Assembly (NCBI GenBank): GCA_030836725.1
Contig: JAUPLV010000026.1
Coordinates: 1-17,490, forward strand
From: Pseudomonadota bacterium
GTDB lineage: Bacteria; Pseudomonadota; Gammaproteobacteria; Burkholderiales; Thiobacillaceae
DNA length: 17,490 nt
Direction: 5' to 3'
Below, piece after piece: positions 8,196 to 17,286 of the stretch. The position numbers and the translations under genes were made by a program. A model generated the notes under the pieces. The model was not told where the DNA came from. It searched no databases and worked only from the letters and a program-made list of their open reading frames with translations. Numbering within the stretch: position 1 is the first letter of the stretch; every line of letters begins with the position of its first letter.

Positions 8196-8864
8196 CTACT
8201 CCACGGATATCTTGAGGGCCATCGCACTGACCCACGGTGAAACCAACAGCGACATCACCAGAAATGCCCCCAACAGGGACAGGTGCGCTTCCGATCCGGT
8301 TCCCGACATGGCCCCCTCCACCGCGCCCGCGCCAAAAATAAGCACCGGCACGTACAACGGCAGGATCAGCAGCGTAATCAGTACGCCGCCGCCGCGCAAC
8401 CCAAGCGTCAGCGCCGCGCCGATGCCGCCCAGCAGCGACAGGATGGGGGTGCCGATCGCCAGCGACACCACCAGGATCAGCAAGGCCTCGGCGGACAGCC
8501 CGAACTGGATACCCAGCACCGGCGCGATCAGCAGCAGCGGAATGCCATTGATGATCCAGTGCGCCAGCGCCTTGCCCAGCGCCAGCAGGGAGTTGGGGTA
8601 GGGCGAGAGCATCATTTGTTCCAGGCTGCCGTCGCGGGCATCGTCCGCATACAGCCGGCCCAGCGACAGCAGGCAGGCCAGCAACGCCGCCACCCACACC
8701 ACCCCCGGCCCGATGGCGCGCAGCATGCCCGGCTCCGGCCCGACGCCGAGCGGAAACATGCTCACCACCATGACGAAGAAGAACTGCGCGGTCAGCCAGT
8801 CGCCGCGACGGCGAGCGGCCAGCAGCACATCGCGGCGTATGACGGTGATCAGGAAACGTAGCAT
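8196..8864 (-). CDS. ccmB: Haem exporter permease CcmB
   Basis: CcmB is the membrane subunit of the CcmAB ABC transporter whose ATPase activity releases holo-CcmE from CcmC. The 222-residue length and six hydrophobic segments are typical. The N-terminus (FLITVIRRDVLLAARRRGDW) and the cytoplasmic LYADDARDGSLEQMMLSP segment (about 71-88) match the family. It starts 21 bases after the ccmA stop and ends four bases before the proposed ccmC start, within a tightly packed operon. The ribosome binding site is weak, suggesting translational coupling. Confidence 0.96.
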   Translation of the reverse strand: MLRFLITVIRRDVLLAARRRGDWLTAQFFFVMVVSMFPLGVGPEPGMLRAIGPGVVWVAALLACLLSLGRLYADDARDGSLEQMMLSPYPNSLLALGKALAHWIINGIPLLLIAPVLGIQFGLSAEALLILVVSLAIGTPILSLLGGIGAALTLGLRGGGVLITLLILPLYVPVLIFGAGAVEGAMSGTGSEAHLSLLGAFLVMSLLVSPWVSAMALKISVE

Positions 8865-8885
8865 TCGGGATCGTGGGCAAGGATC

Positions 8886-9515
8886 TCAGTCCCCGACCGA
8901 GATGGATTTCGGGATCAGCCCGTCGAGCGTCAACGGCTGGTGGGTGGTCATGATCGCCATGCCGCCGGCCAGGACATGATTGCGAATCAGGTTTTCCACC
9001 ATGGCGACGCCGTTGACGTCGAGACCGGTCAGCGGTTCGTCGAGTATCCACAGCAGCACGCCCGCGGTCATCAGCGCCGCCAGCGCGACGCGGCGGCGCT
9101 GGCCGAAGGACAGCACGCGCGCAGGCAGATCCAGGCAGCGGGCCAGGCCCACCTGCCGCAGCGCGGCGGTTGCCGTTCCGATGTCCATTTCCCGGCCATT
9201 CAGCGCGGCTGCCAGGCGCAGATTCTCCAGCGGGGTGAGATCGTCCTTGATCCCGTTGGCATGGCCGACGTAGGCCATCTCCCGGCCATATTGCTCGTGC
9301 TCGCGTGCGATCGGCTCGCCGCGCCAGCGCACTTCGCCGGCGGCAGGCTGAGACAGCCCGCAGAGGATGCGCAGCAGGCTGGTTTTGCCGTGGCCATTGC
9401 CGCCACGCACCAGCAAGGCCTCGCCCTTGGACAGGTCAAAACCCAGGCCCTTGAACAACAGGCGCTCGCTGCGTTCGCAGGCAAGGTCATGGGCGGTAAG
9501 CACGGCTGAATTCAT
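8886..9515 (-). CDS. ccmA: Haem exporter ATP-binding protein CcmA
   Basis: CcmA is the cytosolic ABC ATPase of the CcmAB complex. The 209-residue product carries Walker A GGNGHGKT (38-45), the signature LSFGQRRRVALA, Walker B LLWILDEP followed by LTGLD, and the switch His in MTTHQP. An upstream in-frame codon would add 18 residues (to 9569) that resemble no CcmA; the ATG at 9515 gives the normal N-terminus. It is the first gene of the ccm cluster, 113 bases downstream of ppsA on the same strand. Neither a clear promoter nor a clear terminator is visible in that gap; a partial inverted repeat lies within it. Confidence 0.96.
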   Translation of the reverse strand: MNSAVLTAHDLACERSERLLFKGLGFDLSKGEALLVRGGNGHGKTSLLRILCGLSQPAAGEVRWRGEPIAREHEQYGREMAYVGHANGIKDDLTPLENLRLAAALNGREMDIGTATAALRQVGLARCLDLPARVLSFGQRRRVALAALMTAGVLLWILDEPLTGLDVNGVAMVENLIRNHVLAGGMAIMTTHQPLTLDGLIPKSISVGD

Positions 9516-9552
9516 GAAAAACGGTTGGAAAATATCGGGTCGCAGCTTACCA

Positions 9553-9571
9553 GAGTTCCCATGGGTCACTC
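9553..9571. promoter_or_regulatory. Imperfect inverted repeat upstream of ccmA (possible operator)
   Basis: GAGT (9553-9556), one base, CCCATGGG (9558-9565), two bases, ACTC (9568-9571). It is a compact dyad in the ppsA-ccmA gap, 38 bases upstream of the ccmA start. A regulator site is possible; chance is not excluded. Confidence 0.2.
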
Positions 9572-9628
9572 CATGGCACGAAGAGCCAAGGGGTTTATTT
9601 TGTCATGTTTTTGGCCGGCTGGACCCTT

Positions 9629-12010
<2,382 letters not shown>

Positions 12011-12021
12011 AGGTGAACTCC
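12011..12021. promoter_or_regulatory. 11-bp ppsA-ppsR junction with ribosome binding sites on both strands
   Basis: The spacer AGGTGAACTCC separates the two divergent start codons. The plus strand reads AGGTGA before the ppsR ATG. The minus strand reads GGAGTTCACCT before the ppsA ATG, supplying GGAG. Both initiation regions therefore occupy the same 11 base pairs, and any two transcripts must overlap at their 5' ends. Confidence 0.75.
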
Positions 12022-12801
12022 ATGAATGGTTGCAGTGTATTTTGCGTATCGGACCACACCGGCGTGACGGTCGAGGCCGTTGCCAGGAGCGTGCTGGCGC
12101 AGTTTCCACGGCTTGAGTGTAGCCTGATTACGCTGCCGTTCATCGACAGCGCGGACAAGGCGCAAGCCGCGGCGGCGCGCATCGCCGCCACCCCCAGCGC
12201 ACTGGTTTTCTCCACCCTGACCGACCCCTCATTGCGCGTCCCGTTCCACCACGCCGGACTCAAGCTGTTCGACGTATTCGAGCTGATCGCCCCCGCCGTT
12301 GAAAGCGCGCTGGGCGAGGTCGCCATCCCCAGCGGCGGCCGCACCCACGGCATGGCGAACAACTACGAAGCGCGCATGGACGCGGTCAACTTCGCCCTCA
12401 ATCTGGACGATGGCTTGAATCCGCAACGACTCGGCCAGGCCGACCTGATTCTGGTCGGCGTCTCGCGCGTCGGCAAAACCCCGAGCGCGCTCTACCTGGC
12501 CCTGCAGCATGGCCTGCGCGTCGCCAACTACCCGCTCACCCCGGACGACCTGGAACGCGACAGCCTGCCCGGCGTGCTGCTCGACCATCTGCCGCGGCTG
12601 CGCGCCCTGACCCTGTCGCCCGAGCGCCTGGCCGCCATCCGCCAGGCGCGCTACCCCGACAGCCGCTACGCCAGCCTGGCCCAGTGCCGCGAAGAACTCG
12701 CCGCCGCCGAACGGCTGTTCAAACGCCACGCCTTGCCCGTCATCGACACCACCCGCATGTCGGTGGAAGAGATCGCGGCCCGCTTGAGAAACCAGTCGTA
12801 A
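12022..12801 (+). CDS. ppsR: PEP synthase regulatory kinase/pyrophosphorylase PpsR
   Basis: PpsR (DUF299 family) is bifunctional. It inactivates PEP synthase by ADP-dependent phosphorylation of a Thr two residues from the catalytic His, and reactivates it by phosphate-dependent dephosphorylation. The 259-residue product starts CSVFCVSDHTGVTVEAVARS, the family N-terminus, has EVAIPSGGRTHGMAN around 99-113, and a P-loop GVSRVGKT (146-153) followed by PSALYLALQ. A GTG at 12013 could add three residues; the ATG at 12022 is preferred because AGGTGA is well spaced before it. It is divergent from its target ppsA with 11 bp between starts. It ends 16 bases before the convergent methyltransferase gene. 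Confidence 0.96.
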   Translation: MNGCSVFCVSDHTGVTVEAVARSVLAQFPRLECSLITLPFIDSADKAQAAAARIAATPSALVFSTLTDPSLRVPFHHAGLKLFDVFELIAPAVESALGEVAIPSGGRTHGMANNYEARMDAVNFALNLDDGLNPQRLGQADLILVGVSRVGKTPSALYLALQHGLRVANYPLTPDDLERDSLPGVLLDHLPRLRALTLSPERLAAIRQARYPDSRYASLAQCREELAAAERLFKRHALPVIDTTRMSVEEIAARLRNQS

Positions 12802-12814
12802 GCCCGGGACGGGC
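12802..12814. terminator. Small hairpin between convergent ppsR and methyltransferase genes
   Basis: GCCCG (12802-12806), loop GGA, CGGGC (12810-12814), filling nearly all of the 16-base convergent gap. It could act on both strands, but no T-run follows on either side, so intrinsic termination is doubtful. Confidence 0.25.
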
Positions 12815-12817
12815 AAG

Positions 12818-13615
12818 TCAGGCGGCGCCGGAGGGGTCTCGACGCCGCTGCCGCACCGCCTCGAACACCGCCACCGCCAACGCCGCCGACGCATTCAGCG
12901 ACTCGACCCGGCCCGGCATCGGAATCTGCGCGCAGCGGTCGGCAGCCCGAATCGTGGCCGGTGAAAGGCCGCTGCCTTCATTGCCGACCACCAGCGCTGT
13001 CGCCCCCGCACAATCCTGCGCGTAGAAGTCGTTCGGTTCACCCAGCGCCAGGGCAATGCTCTGGCCTGAAAAATCATTCAGCCAGGCCGCCAGATCGACG
13101 CCCTGCAGCATCGGCAGCACGAACTGCGCGCCCTGTCCGCCGCGCAGCGCCTTGGGCGACCAGGGGTCGTGGCAGCCCTTGGACAGCACCGCCAGCGTCG
13201 CGCCCGCCGCCGCGCCGGTGCGCAGCATGGCGCCGAGGTTGCCGGGATCCTGGATGTCTTCCAGCACGATGACCAGCGGGGTGGCATCGATGGCTGGCGG
13301 GGCCAACCAGGCGGCCTCGGCCAGCAGGCCGGTGGGCGTCGCCACCGGTGCAATTTCGGCAAGCAGCGCATCGGGCAGGACGATGGCTTTGGCCTGGGTG
13401 CATCGTGCGCTCAGGTGAGCGAGTTTGCCGGCATCGAACGAGACCGAGCGCACCAGGGTATGCGGCTGGCCGCCGGCATCGAGATAGGCGGCGAGCAGAT
13501 GCTCGCCATCGAGCAGGGTCATCCGCGCTTCGCGCCGCGCGCGGGCCGACTCGGCGAGTTTCTTCAGTCGCCTGAAAATAGGATTGTCGCGCGAGGTGAT
13601 GGGCATTTCGGTCAT
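12818..13615 (-). CDS. TrmH/SpoU-family RNA 2'-O-ribose methyltransferase
   Basis: This enzyme class transfers methyl from S-adenosylmethionine to a ribose 2'-OH in rRNA or tRNA, using a trefoil-knot SPOUT fold. The 265-residue product has an N-terminal substrate-binding domain (about 5-100, beginning ITSRDNPIFRRLKKLAESAR) and the three SpoU motifs: DPGNLGAMLRTG (123-134), VVGNEGSGLS (209-218) and IPMPGRVESLNASAA (231-245). The two-domain layout is that of the RlmB/TsnR-like group, but the exact target nucleotide cannot be told from sequence, so no symbol is given. ATG at 13615 is used; a second ATG at 13606 is equally possible since neither has a strong ribosome binding site. It is divergent from the senB-like gene (44 bp apart). 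Confidence 0.93.
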   Translation of the reverse strand: MTEMPITSRDNPIFRRLKKLAESARARREARMTLLDGEHLLAAYLDAGGQPHTLVRSVSFDAGKLAHLSARCTQAKAIVLPDALLAEIAPVATPTGLLAEAAWLAPPAIDATPLVIVLEDIQDPGNLGAMLRTGAAAGATLAVLSKGCHDPWSPKALRGGQGAQFVLPMLQGVDLAAWLNDFSGQSIALALGEPNDFYAQDCAGATALVVGNEGSGLSPATIRAADRCAQIPMPGRVESLNASAALAVAVFEAVRQRRRDPSGAA

Positions 13616-13659
13616 CGGCGAATTATCCGCGATTCGCCACGGGCGGCTACACTTATGCT

Positions 13660-14619
13660 ATGCGCATCGCCCTCATCACCCCCTACGGCCGGGAACATCG
13701 CAACGGCAACTGGCACACCGCCGCGCGCTGGGCGCGCTTCCTGCGCGAGGCCGGACACACCGTGCGGACGCAGGTGGAATGGGACGGCCGCCCGGCCGAC
13801 CTGATGCTGGCGCTGCATGCGCGGCGCAGCTTTGCCTCGATCCGCGCGTTTGCCGAGCGCTTTCCGACCCGCCCGCTGTTGCTGACGCTGACCGGCACCG
13901 ACCTGTATCGCGACATCCACGAAGACCCGGACGCCCGGCAGGCGCTGGAACTCGCGCACCGCCTCATCGTGCTGCAGGAACGCGGCGTCGACGAACTGCC
14001 CGCGCATCTGGCCGCCCGGACGCGGGTGATCTACCAGTCGGCGCCCGACATCGCCCGCCTGCCCTCGCCCGCCCACACCTTCGAGGTGCTGGTGATCGGC
14101 CACCTGCGCGCGGAAAAAGACCCGTTCAGGGCGGCGCTGGCAACGGCCTACCTGCCCGAACATTCGCAGATCCAGGTGACCCATCTGGGCAGCGCCCTCT
14201 CCGAAGAAATGGCCGAAACGGCCGAACTGGCGCAACGCAAGCTGCCGCGCTGGCACTGGGCCAGCGAGGTGCCGCACAAGGCGGTGCTGAAGCGGCTGGC
14301 GCGCGCGCGGCTCATGGTGATCAGCTCGGTGATGGAAGGCGGCGCCAACGTGATCTGCGAAGCCCTGGCAGCCGACGTGCCGGTGCTGGCTTCGCGCATG
14401 TCCGGCAACATCGGCATGCTGGGCGAGGACTATCCCGGCTATTTCCCGGTAGGCGACGAAAGACAACTGGCCGTGTTGATGTCGATGGCCGAAACCGACT
14501 CCGGTTTTTATTCCGACCTGCTCGCCCACGCCCGTCGGCGGCGCGGGCTGATGCGGCCGGAACAGGAAGCCAGCCGGCTGCGGCAGGCGGTGGCGGAATT
14601 CGAGCAGGGCCCGGACTGA
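13660..14619 (+). CDS. senB: Glycosyltransferase of the selenosugar synthase SenB family (TIGR04348)
   Basis: Characterised SenB couples selenophosphate to a UDP-sugar to give a selenosugar, the selenium donor for selenoneine made by SenA. The 319-residue product has family-like landmarks: MRIALITP start, GNWHTAARWARFLRE (16-30), VEWDG (39-43), LHARRSFASI (52-61), LTGTDLYRDI (77-86), VIYQSA (123-128), GHLRAEKDPFRAAL (147-160), MEGGANVICEALAADVPVLA (225-244) and GEDYPGYFPVGD (255-266). The fold is two-domain GT-B-like, cytosolic. I recognise the family from memory of TIGR04348, so the symbol is tentative. No senA (EgtB-like) or senC (SelD-like) gene lies in the window. There is no ribosome binding site at a useful distance before the ATG; TACACT at 13648-13653 could act as a -10 box placing the transcript start at the ATG (leaderless). 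The next gene, ycaO, follows after 92 bp on the same strand. Confidence 0.8.
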   Translation: MRIALITPYGREHRNGNWHTAARWARFLREAGHTVRTQVEWDGRPADLMLALHARRSFASIRAFAERFPTRPLLLTLTGTDLYRDIHEDPDARQALELAHRLIVLQERGVDELPAHLAARTRVIYQSAPDIARLPSPAHTFEVLVIGHLRAEKDPFRAALATAYLPEHSQIQVTHLGSALSEEMAETAELAQRKLPRWHWASEVPHKAVLKRLARARLMVISSVMEGGANVICEALAADVPVLASRMSGNIGMLGEDYPGYFPVGDERQLAVLMSMAETDSGFYSDLLAHARRRRGLMRPEQEASRLRQAVAEFEQGPD

Positions 14620-14711
14620 CGGGCCAGCTCGCCCCTCGTCGCCCGCCACGCGCCCGGCATCGCTTGACGCATCGGTTATGCTGTCGCCTCTCTACCCCCC
14701 AGCTCTGCCCC

Positions 14712-16430
14712 ATGAACGCCACCGAACACTTCATCCCCGGCAAGGACGCCTCGCTCGAAGCGTCGATCGCCACCCTGCACTCCCGGCTCGAAGCCATCGG
14801 CTTCCACATCGAGGAACGCTCCTGGCTCAACCCGGTGGAGGGCGTCTGGTCGGTGCACATCCGCGACCGCGATTGCCCGCTGCTGTTCACCAACGGCAAG
14901 GGTGCGTCGCAACTTGCCGCGCGGGCGAGCGCACTGGGCGAATACTTCGAGCGGTTGTCGACCAATTATTTCTGGACGCACTTCTACCTGGGCGAGACGA
15001 TCGCCAGCCGGGCCTACGTCCATCACCCCGACGAACGCTGGTTTGCCCTCGACGACGGCGACGACGCCTGGCCGCAAGACGCGCTCACCCCCGAGCTGCA
15101 TGCCCTGTACAACCCCGACAACGGCGTCCGCGCCGACCAGTTGATCGACCTCAATTCCGGCAACGCCGAACGCGGCATTTGCGCCATCCCCTACCAGCGC
15201 CTCTCCGACGGCAAGACCGTGTATTTCCCGGTCAACCTGATCGGCAATCTCTACGTCAGCAACGGCATGTCGGCCGGCAACACGCTGATGGAAGCGCGCA
15301 CCCAGGCGCTGTCCGAAATCTTCGAGCGCCACATCAAGTTCCGCATCATCGCCGAGGGTCTGTGCCTGCCGGACGTGCCCGAAGACGTCATCAACCGTTA
15401 TCCGCACATCGCCGCCGGAATCCGCGGCCTGCGCGAAGCCGGCTTCGGCATCCTGGTGAAGGACGCCTCGCTCGGCGGCCAGTACCCGGTGATAAACGTC
15501 ACCCTGCTGCACCCCCACGACCAGGGCTGCTTCGCCAGCTTCGGCGCCCACCCCCGCTTCGAGGTCGCGCTGGAGCGCGCGCTGACCGAGCTGCTGCAGG
15601 GCCGCGCGCTCGAATCGCTGGCCGGCTTCCCGGCTCCCGGCTTCGACGAAGCCGAAATCGCCGACCCGCAGAACCTGGAAATCCACTTCGTCGATTCCAG
15701 CGGCGTGATTTCCTGGCAGTTCCTGCGCGACGCCCCCGACTTCGACTTCGTCGACTGGAACTTCGGCACCACCACCGAAGAGGATTACGCGTGGTCGTGT
15801 GACGCCCTGCATGCCGAAGGCCACGATATCTACATCGCCGACTTCACCCACCTCGGCGTCTACGCCTGCCGCATCCTGGTGCCCGGCGTATCCGAGATCT
15901 ACCCGGTCGAGGAACTCGAATTCGAGAACAACAGCGTCGGCAACCTCATCCGCTCGGCGCTCGCCCGCCTGCCCGAACTGACCGACGAGGAATGCGCCGA
16001 CCTGTTCGACCTGATCGGCGACCTGGAACTGGCGGATGATCGCCTGGTGACCGTGCTGATCGGCCTTGCTCCGGACGCCGACTCGCCGTGGACCGACATT
16101 CGCATCGGCGAGATCAAACTGCTGCTCGCGCTCGCGCTCGGCGACGACGATGCGATCCGCGATGGCTGCACCTGGATCGCCCAGTACGGCCAGCGCAGCG
16201 ACGCGCGCCTGAAGGTCTACCGCTGCATCGCCGACCTCACCCAACTCGGCGACCCCAGCCCCTTTGAGCCCGCGCTGGCCCTGATGTACGGCCGCGAGAC
16301 GCTGGAACAGGCATTCGCGCTGTTCAATCAGGACGAGCGGTTTTTTGGATTGACGATGCTGGGCGGAAACTTCGAGGGCAGCGCGATTCACCAGCGCCTG
16401 CTGGAGGCGTACCGCAAGGTGCGCGGCTAG
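14712..16430 (+). CDS. ycaO: YcaO family protein, E. coli YcaO type
   Basis: YcaO-domain enzymes use ATP to activate amide backbones. The E. coli-type protein has been linked genetically to RimO-dependent beta-methylthiolation of ribosomal protein S12, by an unknown mechanism. The 572-residue product aligns closely with E. coli YcaO: FIPGKDASLEASIA (7-20), NPVEGVWSVHIRD (40-52), ATP-binding NGKGASQLAARASALGEYFE (61-80) and RLSTNYF, NLIGNLYVSNGMSAGNTLME (175-194), LSEIFERHIK (200-209), DASLGGQYPVI, and ERALTELLQGRAL (288-300), then a C-terminal helical, TPR-like region after about 420. The reading frame is open upstream to 13584, but that part is antisense/out-of-frame senB sequence. The ATG at 14712 gives the family N-terminus. 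No TfuA partner or precursor peptide gene is nearby, which argues against a RiPP cluster. Confidence 0.95.
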   Translation: MNATEHFIPGKDASLEASIATLHSRLEAIGFHIEERSWLNPVEGVWSVHIRDRDCPLLFTNGKGASQLAARASALGEYFERLSTNYFWTHFYLGETIASRAYVHHPDERWFALDDGDDAWPQDALTPELHALYNPDNGVRADQLIDLNSGNAERGICAIPYQRLSDGKTVYFPVNLIGNLYVSNGMSAGNTLMEARTQALSEIFERHIKFRIIAEGLCLPDVPEDVINRYPHIAAGIRGLREAGFGILVKDASLGGQYPVINVTLLHPHDQGCFASFGAHPRFEVALERALTELLQGRALESLAGFPAPGFDEAEIADPQNLEIHFVDSSGVISWQFLRDAPDFDFVDWNFGTTTEEDYAWSCDALHAEGHDIYIADFTHLGVYACRILVPGVSEIYPVEELEFENNSVGNLIRSALARLPELTDEECADLFDLIGDLELADDRLVTVLIGLAPDADSPWTDIRIGEIKLLLALALGDDDAIRDGCTWIAQYGQRSDARLKVYRCIADLTQLGDPSPFEPALALMYGRETLEQAFALFNQDERFFGLTMLGGNFEGSAIHQRLLEAYRKVRG

Positions 16431-16442
16431 CCCCCCGCACTT

Positions 16443-16549
16443 CCTACGCAGCCCATGTAGGTTGGGCTGCAAAGCCTAACAGCTTTGGCGCTTGTCCACT
16501 GATATGGTGAATACCTTGGGCTTGATTTCATTCAGCCAAACCTACGCAG
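16443..16549. repeat. Inverted-repeat element downstream of ycaO
   Basis: GTAGGTTGGGCTG (16457-16469) and CAGCCAAACCTAC (16533-16545) are inverted with 12 of 13 bases matching. CCTACGCAG occurs twice in direct orientation at the edges (16443-16451, 16541-16549). Inside lies a small hairpin, CAAAGC (16470-16475), loop CTAACA, GCTTTG (16482-16487). GTAGGTTGGGC-type palindromes are frequent intergenic repeats in bacteria. It fills most of the 156-bp gap between ycaO and the toxin gene, which converge on it, and contains no gene I can see. Confidence 0.65.
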
Positions 16550-16586
16550 ACTGCCGAGCAAGCCGCGGCGCGATGATTTTGGGAGG

Positions 16587-16862
16587 TTACCGATCCTCGC
16601 GCGTGTGCCACAGCCGCAATACGTAGATCGTTGATTCCTGAATCTCATAGCGCAACTCATAATGCCCCACGAGAATCCGGCGCACCTCGCGAGGGTCGAA
16701 CTCATCAAGCCGTTCGCCAATGCGCGGGTTAGCCAGCAAGCCAGATGGCGCAGCCGTGAGCACCTGTACGGTGCGCGCAGCCGCGTGTTTATTCACCGGG
16801 GCCAGAAACTCGTATAAACGAACCAGATCGGAGAGTGCCTTGCTGGTCCACTTCAGTTCCAT
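16587..16862 (-). CDS. ParE/RelE-superfamily toxin
   Basis: Toxins of this superfamily either inhibit DNA gyrase (ParE) or cut ribosome-bound mRNA (RelE); which applies here cannot be told. The 91-residue product begins MELKWTSKALSDLVRLYEFL, has the central EVRRILVGHYELRYEI strand pair, and ends with IYVLRLWHTREDR, the conserved C-terminal strand with Arg and His/Arg residues. The length is typical. Its ATG shares one base with the antitoxin stop (TGATG), so translation is coupled and toxin follows antitoxin. It is intact: no frameshift or loss of the conserved C-terminus. ParE is favoured over RelE on overall pattern, with modest confidence. Confidence 0.88.
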   Translation of the reverse strand: MELKWTSKALSDLVRLYEFLAPVNKHAAARTVQVLTAAPSGLLANPRIGERLDEFDPREVRRILVGHYELRYEIQESTIYVLRLWHTREDR

Positions 16863-17131
16863 CAGCGCGGCGCCGGCAAGGGCTTGTCGCTGCTGAGGCT
16901 ATCGGCCCATGCCTGCACGGCCTGGTGGTCGATGACGCGACCCGCATCCACGTCAGCCAGCGCCTCGCGTGTCAGGCGGCTGCGTTCTTCCTCCTGGTCG
17001 ATCCAGGCGGAGAGCGCTTGCTTTATGATCCATCCACGCGAGCGCTCAAGCCGAGCGGCCATCTGATCTACCTTTTCGGCCAAGGGGATGGGAACGTGCG
17101 CTGTCAGCACTTTGGTTTCGGTTTGTGCCAT
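16862..17131 (-). CDS. Ribbon-helix-helix (CopG/ParD-like) antitoxin
   Basis: The 89-residue product has a ribbon-helix-helix N-terminus: a beta strand KVLTAHVPIP, then helices LAEKVDQMAARLERSRGWII and KQALSAWIDQEEE (about 7-49). A toxin-binding tail follows, ADVDAGRVIDHQAVQAWADSL (58-78 region), a signature seen in CopG-family antitoxins paired with ParE/RelE toxins. It should neutralise the downstream toxin and repress the operon by binding palindromes at the promoter. AAGGA lies ten bases before the ATG at 17131. A strong promoter-operator region is found 50-80 bp upstream. Confidence 0.9.
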   Translation of the reverse strand: MAQTETKVLTAHVPIPLAEKVDQMAARLERSRGWIIKQALSAWIDQEEERSRLTREALADVDAGRVIDHQAVQAWADSLSSDKPLPAPR

Positions 17132-17166
17132 GCCTAACTTTCCTTCGCCTGCGGGTTGCCCGCACC

Positions 17167-17211
17167 ATGATTAAAATCAAATCATAGTGATTGAGAATGA
17201 TTGTATCAATC
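17167..17211 (-). promoter_or_regulatory. Toxin-antitoxin promoter with two operator palindromes
   Basis: On the minus strand TTGATA (17209-17204, 5 of 6) and TATGAT (17186-17181, 5 of 6) are 17 bases apart. A palindrome GATTG-TAT-CAATC (17199-17211) covers the -35 box, and ATGATT...AATCAT (17167-17185) covers the -10 box. This arrangement is what autoregulation by a ribbon-helix-helix antitoxin would need. The region is markedly AT-rich compared with the flanking genes. Confidence 0.7.
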
Positions 17212-17286
17212 TCTGAAAAATCGATGGTTTCCAGCCGTACCGGCAAGACCACGCCCGGCGCCCTGGCAATGTTCGACAGGTACTAC

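Noticed and set aside
14620..14711. TTGACG at 14663-14668 as a ycaO promoter -35 box
   Set aside because: No acceptable -10 hexamer lies 16-18 bases downstream; TATGCT is only seven bases away.
13584..16430. A single 948-codon open frame that appears to fuse an upstream domain to YcaO
   Set aside because: The part before 14712 is the senB-like gene read in the wrong frame (Arg/Gly/Ala-rich, no family features), and YcaO starts cleanly at 14712. It is an artefact of high GC.
13660..16430. A RiPP (thiopeptide or azole) cluster around ycaO
   Set aside because: The protein is the E. coli YcaO type, and no precursor peptide, TfuA, dehydrogenase or transporter gene lies nearby.
14676..16472. A 598-codon open frame antisense to ycaO
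   Set aside because: Composition is the typical antisense shadow of a GC-rich gene, with no start signal or recognisable motif.
17046..17252. A 68-codon minus-strand frame overlapping the antitoxin start
   Set aside because: It runs through the predicted promoter and operator and out of frame into the antitoxin; its hydrophobic first half comes from AT-rich promoter DNA.
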